This document shows positions 1 through 5,061 of a DNA stretch of 5,061 bases, one piece after another; the first letter of the stretch is position 1, and each line of letters starts with the position of its first letter. The DNA is from Gammaproteobacteria bacterium (GTDB taxonomy: Bacteria; Pseudomonadota; Gammaproteobacteria; Arenicellales; JAHEKD01). The notes beneath the pieces are model-generated. The model was not told the origin of the DNA, did not search any database, and saw only the letters and a list, made by a program, of their open reading frames with translations. The stretch covers positions 1 through 5,061 of the forward strand of contig JAHEKD010000238.1 of assembly GCA_024638545.1 (NCBI GenBank), in the 5' to 3' direction. Made by a program: the position numbers and the translations under genes.

Positions 1-210
1 TCTGGTAAAGGCTCCGGCGGCTCCGGTAAAGGTTCCGGTGGGTCTGGTAAAGGTTCCGGCGGCTCCGGTGGGTCTGGTAAAGGCTCCGGTGGCTCAGGCG
101 GTTCCGGTAAAGGTTCCGGTGGCTCAGGCGGTTCCGGTAAAGGTTCTGGCGGCTCAGGCGGTTCCGGTAAAGGTTCCGGCGGCTCCGGTGGATCGGGCGG
201 CTCAGGCGGT
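1..210 (+). repeat. In-frame tandem repeats encoding SGKGSGG(SGG)n
   Basis: Seven consecutive units start with a Ser-Gly-Lys-Gly codon set at 1, 22, 43, 73, 103, 133 and 163. Their lengths are 21, 21, 30, 30, 30, 30 and 48 bp, so units differ by whole 9-bp SGG steps. The 30-bp units at 103 and 133 differ at only two positions, both synonymous, while other units have drifted further at third positions. This suggests old duplications kept under protein-level constraint plus some recent duplication. The array continues off the left edge. The lysine codon is AAA in every unit. Confidence 0.95.
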
Positions 211-279
211 TGCGATCCTGAGGATGATGATTGCCATCCAGGAAGTGGCATAGACGATGACTTTGATGGCATTGACTAA
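1..279 (+). CDS. C-terminal part of a Gly/Ser/Lys-repeat protein, candidate type I secretion cargo (5' truncated)
   Basis: Frame 1 is open from the window edge to a TAA at 277-279, giving 92 visible residues; the true start lies upstream. Residues 1-70 consist only of Gly, Ser and Lys, in units SGKGSGG extended by extra SGG triplets, with seven lysines, one per unit. Residues 71-92 form a different, acidic tail: CDPEDDDC, then HPGSG, then IDDDFDGID, with two cysteines seven residues apart, ten acidic residues and a DxDxDG pattern like many calcium-binding loops. Serine and glycine codons vary between units while the peptide stays constant, so this is a genuine coding frame. The repeats are not the RTX nonapeptide (GGxGxDxxx). 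The ABC/HlyD exporter begins 133 bp downstream, so I infer this protein is its cargo, with a C-terminal secretion signal at or near the acidic tail. It may be an extracellular matrix, adhesive or surface protein; the function is unknown. The coding call is firm, the role is not. Confidence 0.85.
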   Translation, partial: SGKGSGGSGKGSGGSGKGSGGSGGSGKGSGGSGGSGKGSGGSGGSGKGSGGSGGSGKGSGGSGGSGGSGGCDPEDDDCHPGSGIDDDFDGID

Positions 280-306
280 TACTTCAGTCATTAACCTTTA
301 ACAAGG

Positions 307-338
307 AGAGACCCGGGTCACTGCCTGGGTCTCTTTTA
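307..338 (+). terminator. Rho-independent terminator after the repeat-protein gene
   Basis: AGAGACCCGGG (307-317) pairs with CCTGGGTCTCT (324-334) as an 11-bp stem with one G-U wobble (315 with 326), around a 6-nt loop TCACTG. The right arm runs into TTTT (334-337). It lies 28 bp after the TAA of the repeat-protein gene. It should end most transcripts of that gene, so the exporter genes would depend on read-through or their own promoter. Highly expressed cargo genes are often separated in this way from weakly expressed exporter genes. Confidence 0.85.
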
Positions 339-354
339 TCCTGAAAAAAAGCGA

Positions 355-382
355 TTAAGAACAACAGTCTAATGTGTAATAC
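355..382 (+). promoter_or_regulatory. Possible weak promoter for the exporter operon
   Basis: In the gap between the terminator and the ABC gene, TTAAGA (355-360, 4 of 6 matches to a sigma-70 -35 box) is followed after 16 bp by TAATAC (377-382, only 3 of 6 matches to a -10 box). The AT-rich setting after a strong terminator is where a promoter is expected, but the match is poor and read-through could serve instead. I see no operator or other conserved structure in 339-412. Confidence 0.2.
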
Positions 383-412
383 AACTCTCTGAAACTCACA
401 GGTTTATGGACA

Positions 413-2140
413 ATGGATTTACGAGAGTCGAGCGATAATAAATACTTGCGCATGTGTTTATCAACACAGCGCAACAAGATCATCGCGGCACTAGTATTCA
501 GTTTCATCCTCAACATACTCATGTTGACGGTCCCCTTATACCTTTTGCAGATCATAAACAGGGTTATTCCCAGCCAGAGCGCTGATACGCTGCTTTTTCT
601 CACAATCATTGTATTGGCATCTCTGACGACGATTGCATTTCTTGAGTCAATGCGCCGCCTTGTGTTCTCTCACATAGGTAACTGGATTGACAGACGCCTG
701 GGTGGATTTGTACTCAGCGGTTCAATCATCAAATCTGTGAACAAATGCAGGCCATCCTCTTCACAATCGTTAAGAGAGCTGTCAACCTTGCGGCGCCTGT
801 TTTCTGACGGCTCATTTTTTCCCTTAATGGATCTACCCTGGACACCGGTTTTCATGCTGGTGTTGTTTATGCTGCATCCGGTTATTGGTATCATCAGCCT
901 TGCCGGAGCGGTTGCGCTTTTTTGTTTAGCGCTATTCAACGAATTCAGCACACGCAGTCTCACCACGCAGGCGAGTGATGCGTCTTCCACATCCTACCGT
1001 TACGCTGCGTCTGTCTTGCGAAATTCTGATGCCATCCAGGCGATGGGTATGCGCAGCGACGTGATCGGCACCTGGGACAGGTATCATGATAAAAGCGTCG
1101 AATTAGCGACTAAATTAAATTCGCGAAGTAACAAGATTACATCATTTGCAAAATTTATCAGAATGGTTTTACAAATCGCGGTCATTGGGACGGGAGCGCT
1201 GTTGGTACTAAAAGGTCAACTCACGACAGGCGGATTAATTGCCGGGATGCTATTGATGCGCAGAGCGGTTGCGCCAATGGACAGAGCAATCATCACCTGG
1301 AAGACGTTTATTTCAGCCCGCAATGCGTTTGACAGCATAGAAAAGAGACTGGCGCTGGCACCGGAATTCAGATCGCAGCAGACATTACCCTTGCCGCAAG
1401 GCTATTTGAGTATCAGGAATGTTTCTTACACCTACCCAAATCACACTGGATCGACTTTACATGATGTTACATTAAAAGTTCATCCTGGCCAGGTTGTGGG
1501 TATCACCGGGAACACCGCGGCAGGAAAATCAACGCTTTCAAGATTAATCGTAGGCCTGGCCAAACCCGATTCCGGCTATATACGATTTGGCGGCACGGAT
1601 ATATCGAAATTCAAAGCAGAGGAAATTGGCCCGCTAATCGGCTATCTGCCTCAGGATAACGAGTTGTTTTCAGGATCTGTTGAATCCAATATCGCCAGAA
1701 TGGGTGAAGTTGATAAATTGGCTGTTATTGAAGCGGCAAAATTAGCAGGCGTTCATGAGATGATCATGCAGTTTCCAAGCGGTTATGAAACAGATATTGG
1801 TGATGGCGGTGCCTATTTATCCGGCGGACAGAAACAGAGAATCGCCCTGGCCCGGGCGATATTTGGATACCCGAAATTGCTGGTGCTGGATGAACCCGAC
1901 GCCAACCTCGACAGCGATGGCAAGGCAGCACTGTCTCATGTTATCAAGGAGATGAAAAAGCGCGAGGCAATTATAATATTTATTTCACATCAATCAAAAG
2001 TTCTTGAGTTTGCCGATTCAGTAGTACGCATGCGAAAAGGTAAAATCATCATGTCTTTGGCGGATAACACAAAAAGCAGACACAGTAAGGCGACACCGCG
2101 CCTGACCAGTACCAGTTTGACCAAAGTTACGGATCAGTAG
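413..2140 (+). CDS. Type I secretion ABC transporter, permease/ATPase (PrtD-like)
   Basis: This 575-residue protein would be the inner-membrane motor of a type I secretion system, coupling ATP hydrolysis to one-step export of a protein across both membranes with an adaptor and an outer-membrane channel. The N-terminal half is the membrane domain, with hydrophobic segments near residues 22-45, 57-77, 143-176 (probably two helices) and 250-283. The C-terminal half is the ATPase: Walker A GNTAAGKST (366-374, Lys372), Q-loop Gln414 in YLPQDNELFSG, signature LSGGQ (469-473), Walker B LLVLDEP with catalytic Glu494, and switch His526. There is no room for an N-terminal C39 peptidase or C39-like domain, which places it with PrtD/AprD-type exporters of uncleaved cargo rather than bacteriocin or HlyB exporters. 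The length is typical for that group. It ends in a Ser/Thr/Lys-rich tail of about 25 residues. ATG 413 is the only ATG between an in-frame stop (377-379) and the conserved region; its ribosome site is weak (AGG at 400-402). The adaptor gene follows after 8 bp. Confidence 0.95.
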   Translation: MDLRESSDNKYLRMCLSTQRNKIIAALVFSFILNILMLTVPLYLLQIINRVIPSQSADTLLFLTIIVLASLTTIAFLESMRRLVFSHIGNWIDRRLGGFVLSGSIIKSVNKCRPSSSQSLRELSTLRRLFSDGSFFPLMDLPWTPVFMLVLFMLHPVIGIISLAGAVALFCLALFNEFSTRSLTTQASDASSTSYRYAASVLRNSDAIQAMGMRSDVIGTWDRYHDKSVELATKLNSRSNKITSFAKFIRMVLQIAVIGTGALLVLKGQLTTGGLIAGMLLMRRAVAPMDRAIITWKTFISARNAFDSIEKRLALAPEFRSQQTLPLPQGYLSIRNVSYTYPNHTGSTLHDVTLKVHPGQVVGITGNTAAGKSTLSRLIVGLAKPDSGYIRFGGTDISKFKAEEIGPLIGYLPQDNELFSGSVESNIARMGEVDKLAVIEAAKLAGVHEMIMQFPSGYETDIGDGGAYLSGGQKQRIALARAIFGYPKLLVLDEPDANLDSDGKAALSHVIKEMKKREAIIIFISHQSKVLEFADSVVRMRKGKIIMSLADNTKSRHSKATPRLTSTSLTKVTDQ

Positions 2141-2148
2141 TTTTTGCC

Positions 2149-3528
2149 ATGAATCAGCTTCAGCCAATCAAACAAACCCTGCCAATGGCTGGTTCATCTG
2201 TTGTTAATACCGGTTTTGACCGGGAAGATAAAAAAGTGGGCAAACGCTATATTCTGATCGGTTATCTGGTAATTTTTATCTTTTTCGGCTCAGTATTTGC
2301 CTGGTCATCCTACGCACCAATGTCCAGCGCCGCGATCGCGCCCGGTGTTGTGGGTAAAGACGGCTACCGAAAAACAGTTCAACATCTGGAGGGGGGCATA
2401 ATCGATAAAATCCTGATTAAGGACGGCGACAGGGTTCTTATAAATCAGGAACTGATCATACTGAAAAACGTCCAGTCCAGATCGAATTATGATTTACTTT
2501 ATCAACAAAAAGTTATCGCTGAAGCAAAACTGGCTATTTATATTGCCGAAAGAGATGGGTTTTACGGTGTACCCATGTCTATACCCGAAGAAGTTGAAAT
2601 TAGCAATGTTCAGGATTCACTGAGTGAAGCCATACAAGGCCAGATAGACGCGTTTTACTTTCGTAGAAATCTATTCGATGAGCAGCTAAAACTCATTGAT
2701 CAGCGCATTGCCCAGGCACAGGAAAAAATAGGGGCGTTAGAAAATGAGCAACGCTCTATTAGAGAAAAGGGAATCATAATTGCAGAAGAGCAAAAGGTCT
2801 ATCTGGAATTTGAAAAAAAAGGCCTGGTCACACGTGCGCAGGCATTTGCCCTAAAGCGTGATAAAGCATCAAATGAAACCACCATGAGCTCAAACCAGGT
2901 TGATATTGAAACTACCCGTCAGGAAATTAATAACCTGAACATGGAGAAATCAGAATTTATGGAAGATTCGGGGAGGCGTATTTTTACTGATCTTGAGAAT
3001 GTCAGAAAAGAATTAGTTGAACTGGAAGAAAAAATAGCAAAAACTGAAGACACGCTCGAAAGGACGATTATCCGTGCACCGATTTCAGGCGTTGTTGTTG
3101 ACCTTAAGGTCAACACTGTCAGCGGTGTAATTAAAGCCGGTGAGCCGCTGCTTGATATTGTGCCTGAAAAAGGCAATCTGATTATCGAAGCGCAAGTCAA
3201 TCCCAGAGACAGAGATATTGTTAAGGTGGGTCAGGATGCTGAAATACGCTTCACCGCCTTTAATCAAAGAATAACTGAGCCTGTCGCTGGCAAGGTGACG
3301 CTGATTTCCGCTGACAGCCTGAGCGATACCGGGCCCGATGGAAAACAGATGTCTTTTTACAAGGCAAAGGTTGAGTTATTGGAAGATCCTACAACAGTCC
3401 TGGACGGTGCAAACCTGTACCCTGGAATGCAGGCGGATGTGATGATCATTACCGGCCAGAGAACAGCCATGGAATACTTTTTAAAGCCCATTATAAAGAG
3501 TTTTAACCGTGCCTTTAGAGATGATTAA
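2149..3528 (+). CDS. HlyD-family type I secretion periplasmic adaptor (membrane fusion protein)
   Basis: This 459-residue adaptor would link the ABC exporter to a TolC-like outer-membrane channel. It has a short cytoplasmic N-terminus, one membrane segment at about 34-54, then the hallmark first half of the lipoyl-like domain (VQHLEGGIIDKI at 77-88). A long Gln/Glu/Lys-rich region at about 155-305 is expected to form the periplasmic helical hairpin. The second lipoyl half follows (TIIRAPISGVVVDLKV near 306-321), then a beta-barrel region. Near the end, GMQADVMIITGQRTAMEYFL (426-445) and the following KPI match the conserved terminus of type I secretion adaptors, which distinguishes it from RND-pump adaptors. 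The gene starts 8 bp after the ABC stop with no clear Shine-Dalgarno sequence, which suggests translational coupling in one operon. All domains are intact. No outer-membrane partner is encoded in the window, so the cell's general TolC or a gene outside the window would be needed. Confidence 0.95.
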   Translation: MNQLQPIKQTLPMAGSSVVNTGFDREDKKVGKRYILIGYLVIFIFFGSVFAWSSYAPMSSAAIAPGVVGKDGYRKTVQHLEGGIIDKILIKDGDRVLINQELIILKNVQSRSNYDLLYQQKVIAEAKLAIYIAERDGFYGVPMSIPEEVEISNVQDSLSEAIQGQIDAFYFRRNLFDEQLKLIDQRIAQAQEKIGALENEQRSIREKGIIIAEEQKVYLEFEKKGLVTRAQAFALKRDKASNETTMSSNQVDIETTRQEINNLNMEKSEFMEDSGRRIFTDLENVRKELVELEEKIAKTEDTLERTIIRAPISGVVVDLKVNTVSGVIKAGEPLLDIVPEKGNLIIEAQVNPRDRDIVKVGQDAEIRFTAFNQRITEPVAGKVTLISADSLSDTGPDGKQMSFYKAKVELLEDPTTVLDGANLYPGMQADVMIITGQRTAMEYFLKPIIKSFNRAFRDD

Positions 3529-3599
3529 GCCTGACGCGGTGTGCTCCCGGAAGCATGCAAAAAAACCAATATAACTGAAAGCACCGTCACGAGCACAAA

Positions 3600-4646
3600 A
3601 TGAGAACCAGTACGGCTAAAAAAGTCAGTCAGAATAATTCTGGAAATAAAAGCAAAGCCGCTTTTGATCAGGAACTGGCCACAAAATGCGGGAAACTCAT
3701 CGGTGCCCGGGTTACAGCGATGCAGTATCCGGGAGGAAGCTCAAGAGATTCAGTTAGATTGGTGTTAAAACGTGGTGCGCCCGTTTTTGCATCTGAACGC
3801 TCAAGAAAGGCGAAGGCGGATAACGAGCGACTTATTTTAAAAACAGTGTCCTCAAAAGGTGGTTACGTTCCAAAACTGCTTGGAACTGACGGTCAGCGGT
3901 TATTAATTCAGGAAGCCATTCCCGGCATCAGATTGTCTGAAGCCATGCACAAGCAAAGCCGCACTGTAATATATAATCATCTGGATAACGCGCTGGTCAG
4001 CCTGGCTGATATCCACTCAATCGGTTCAGAAAACAGTCTGGATGAAAAGCTCAGAAAACTAGGCAGTACGCAGGAGTGGCTGACGGGCTTGCTTGGCAGA
4101 CCTGCAGTTCTGGGTGAGTTTTTTAACATTCCGGCACCCGCACTTGAATCGAAGCCTCTGATTGAGCTGTTAGCTATCAGGCGGCCTCGATTTGTCAAGT
4201 GGGACTCTCGACCGGGCAATGCTATAGTAAAAAATGACAAACAGGTATTCTGGATTGATTGGGAGCACAGCGGCACAAGAAATCGACTGGATGACATGGT
4301 CTGGTTACTGGGGGATGAATTCATACCCCATCGCCCGGACGTTGAAAAAAAATTGCTTGAAAAACACCTGCCTGTGTTTGCTGATGATCTTAGCGTGGAC
4401 GAAGCCAGGCAGTATTTTTTCACACTGGGCGTATTCCATCTGGTTATCCGAATGGGCCTGATTTACAAGTACAAGAAAGATGGACGTTGGTGGAGTTATG
4501 ATAAATGCCTGGCAGGCGATAAGGCAGGGGTTACATTAAAAAACATGTTGCGAATTTGTAAACGCGGAAGAAGATGGGCGGAACAGACGCAACATGCCCA
4601 AGACTTATCAGCATGGTTTAAGGAGATTGAATCAAGACTTGAATAA
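3600..4646 (+). CDS. APH/choline-kinase-like phosphotransferase with protein-kinase fold
   Basis: The 348-residue product shows the layout of the aminoglycoside/choline kinase-like group. A Gly/Ser-rich nucleotide loop (GGSSRDS, 45-51) leads into beta strands, a probable helix-C Glu76 (NERLIL), then VPKLL...LLIQEAIPG (90-109), the hinge-like segment. The catalytic loop is KWDSRPGN (200-207) with Asp202 and Asn207, and the metal-binding Asp220 lies in WIDWEHSG. The usual HGD is replaced by KWD, and the beta-3 lysine is not obvious because VFAS stands where it is expected; Arg67 or Lys70 might serve. The catalytic Asp, Asn and metal Asp remain, so activity is plausible. The N-terminal 22 residues are polar and probably disordered. 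ATG 3600 has only a weak GAG six bases upstream; Met41 is an alternative start but would sit right at the glycine loop. The gene follows the adaptor after 71 bp in the same direction. The substrate is unknown: a sugar, lipid-head-group or amino-alcohol precursor, or a serine of the exported repeat protein, are all possible. Confidence 0.8.
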   Translation: MRTSTAKKVSQNNSGNKSKAAFDQELATKCGKLIGARVTAMQYPGGSSRDSVRLVLKRGAPVFASERSRKAKADNERLILKTVSSKGGYVPKLLGTDGQRLLIQEAIPGIRLSEAMHKQSRTVIYNHLDNALVSLADIHSIGSENSLDEKLRKLGSTQEWLTGLLGRPAVLGEFFNIPAPALESKPLIELLAIRRPRFVKWDSRPGNAIVKNDKQVFWIDWEHSGTRNRLDDMVWLLGDEFIPHRPDVEKKLLEKHLPVFADDLSVDEARQYFFTLGVFHLVIRMGLIYKYKKDGRWWSYDKCLAGDKAGVTLKNMLRICKRGRRWAEQTQHAQDLSAWFKEIESRLE

Positions 4647-4669
4647 ATGATATCAACGCAGTAGCCGCC

Positions 4670-4870
4670 ATGGAGAGAATTCGCAATACGAAAGTGTTGA
4701 TCGTTAACTTATTGTCCGCCGCTTCTTTCCGCGCCGGCGGAAAAGGGTTCGGCAGCAGCGGGTGTGACATATGTATTGTGGTGAAACCCGTGCCGGGCGA
4801 CCCTCCCGAATCAACCTGTGCCGTGCCGGACGGCGCGCTTGTCCGGATCAGCCAGCAGCCTGGCAGGTGA
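4670..4870 (+). CDS. Small cysteine-containing protein of unknown function (66 aa)
   Basis: I do not recognise this ORF. It begins with a basic stretch (MERIRNTK), then a short hydrophobic segment (VLIVNLLSAASF, about 9-20), a Gly-rich run (AGGKGFGSSG), a CDIC pair, a Val/Pro-rich stretch, a third cysteine (Cys49) and a polar end (VRISQQPGR). Third codon positions are mostly G or C, like the following gene and unlike the moderate composition of the upstream genes, which supports coding. Against it are the lack of a clear ribosome site, the small size, and a second frame that is also open over part of the stretch. It starts 23 bp after the phosphotransferase gene and stops 17 bp before the acyltransferase ATG, so it fits an operon. 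It could be a small secreted or modified peptide, a degraded gene remnant, or a spurious ORF. Confidence 0.4.
   Translation: MERIRNTKVLIVNLLSAASFRAGGKGFGSSGCDICIVVKPVPGDPPESTCAVPDGALVRISQQPGR
4726..4743 (+). other. Short perfect GC-rich hairpin inside the small ORF
   Basis: TTTCCGC (4726-4732) and GCGGAAA (4737-4743) form a perfect 7-bp stem with a 4-nt GCCG loop. A competing 7-bp pairing exists between 4715-4721 and 4735-4741. No T tract follows, so this is not a simple terminator. It could slow translation or act in attenuation, or be chance in a GC-rich stretch. Confidence 0.3.
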
Positions 4871-4871
4871 C

Positions 4872-4882
4872 GGGGGGGGGGG
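4872..4882 (+). repeat. Eleven-base poly-G tract at the ribosome-binding position of the next gene
   Basis: An uninterrupted run of 11 G occupies the place where a Shine-Dalgarno sequence is expected, ending 5 bases before ATG 4888. A G run can pair with the CCUCC of 16S rRNA using one G-U pair, so it may itself serve as the ribosome site. Poly-G tracts of this length are prone to slipped-strand changes and underlie phase variation in several bacteria. Here a length change would alter ribosome spacing or promoter geometry, not the reading frame of the annotated proteins. It could also be miscounted by sequencing. Confidence 0.75.
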
Positions 4883-4887
4883 ACAGC

Positions 4888-5061
4888 ATGCAGGTCGAGA
4901 TAATTAAATCATACGAGGCATTTTATGCACTCGAGGCCAACTGGAACGCTCTCTATCTTGAGGATCCGGAAGCACTGTTTTTCTTGTCCTGGGCCTGGCT
5001 CTGCCGGGTGTTCAAGGAGAACCCGAAAAAGTGGTGCGTGCTGGCGGCAAAACCGGATGTT
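4888..5061 (+). CDS. N-terminus of a CelD-like GNAT-family acyltransferase (3' truncated)
   Basis: The 58 visible residues run open to the window edge. They contain the pattern typical of the N-terminal region of CelD/BcsL-like proteins: an early aromatic-rich helix (YEAFYALEANWNALY), then DPEALFFLSWAWLCRVF (26-42), then a Trp-x-Val strand start (KKWCVLAA, 47-54). These proteins belong to the GNAT/FemAB-like group and are usually linked to modification of extracellular polysaccharide or cell-surface polymers. The catalytic acetyltransferase core lies beyond the edge, so activity cannot be judged. ATG 4888 sits 5 bases after the poly-G tract. The same frame is open upstream to an ATG at 4771, but that extension is Arg/Pro-rich with no family resemblance, so I chose 4888. 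Composition is more GC-rich than the transporter genes. Confidence 0.65.
   Translation, partial: MQVEIIKSYEAFYALEANWNALYLEDPEALFFLSWAWLCRVFKENPKKWCVLAAKPDV

Noticed and set aside
1..210. Engineered Gly-Ser linker or vector contamination
   Set aside because: Linker-like GGS composition prompted the thought, but the irregular synonymous codons, regular lysines, natural acidic tail, terminator and neighbouring exporter argue for a genomic gene.
1..210. CRISPR array or RTX calcium-binding repeats
   Set aside because: There are no spacers between the units, and the peptide lacks the GGxGxDxxx pattern.
38..253. A + strand ORF of Val/Ala/Pro-rich repeats overlapping the left edge
   Set aside because: It is the shifted frame of the Gly/Ser/Lys repeat. 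The frame-1 reading is open from the edge, has a coherent acidic tail and stops just before the terminator.
355..609. Minus-strand ORF of 84 codons
   Set aside because: It overlaps the start of the clearly coding ABC transporter gene, covers its own upstream gap, and has no recognisable features.
670..990. Minus-strand ORF of 106 codons inside the ABC gene
   Set aside because: Antisense shadow of the transporter membrane domain.
2919..3267. Two minus-strand ORFs inside the adaptor gene
   Set aside because: Antisense shadows; the + strand frame carries conserved HlyD motifs across the same bases.
3541..3596. Inverted repeat GTGCTC/GAGCAC in the gap before the phosphotransferase gene
   Set aside because: Only 6 bp with a 44-bp loop, no T run, and no flanking pairing strong enough to call a terminator or operator.
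3977..4461. A minus-strand ORF of 148 codons and a + strand ORF of 75 codons inside the phosphotransferase gene
   Set aside because: Both overlap the catalytic-loop region of the phosphotransferase in other frames and show only biased, Ser-rich or Trp-rich composition.
4771..4887. Upstream in-frame extension of the acyltransferase from ATG 4771 through the poly-G tract
   Set aside because: The added peptide is Arg/Pro/Gly-rich like an out-of-frame GC-rich reading and unlike CelD N-termini. ATG 4888 has a plausible ribosome site.

Overview
The window holds what looks like part of a type I secretion locus of a Gram-negative bacterium. All genes are on the + strand. A two-component inner-membrane exporter (ABC permease/ATPase plus HlyD-type adaptor) implies a Gram-negative cell envelope. 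The PrtD-like proteins and moderate base composition would fit a proteobacterium, perhaps a gammaproteobacterium, but no marker here fixes the taxon.

Layout. (1) 1-279: the 3' end of a gene for a very low-complexity Gly/Ser/Lys repeat protein. Its units have the form SGKGSGG(SGG)n, and it ends in a short acidic tail with two cysteines and a DxDxDG motif. (2) 307-338: a strong Rho-independent terminator, followed by a short non-coding gap with at best a weak promoter. (3) 413-2140: a PrtD-type type I secretion ABC transporter without an N-terminal peptidase domain. (4) 2149-3528: its HlyD-type membrane fusion protein, 8 bp downstream. (5) 3600-4646: a kinase-fold protein of the APH/choline-kinase-like phosphotransferase group. 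(6) 4670-4870: a small cysteine-containing ORF of unknown function in a locally GC-rich stretch. (7) 4872-4882: an uninterrupted run of 11 G just ahead of (8) 4888-end: the start of a CelD-like GNAT-family acyltransferase, cut by the window edge.

How the parts may work together (inference). The repeat protein next to a dedicated ABC/HlyD pair is the natural candidate cargo. The terminator would let cargo and exporter be expressed at different levels. The third component, an outer-membrane TolC-like channel, is not in the window. A phosphotransferase and a CelD-like acyltransferase in the same direction raise the possibility that the Ser- and Lys-bearing repeat protein, or an associated surface polymer, is modified before or during export. 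I do not recognise this combination as a named system. It is the most interesting feature of the window, but no substrate or modification can be proved from sequence alone.
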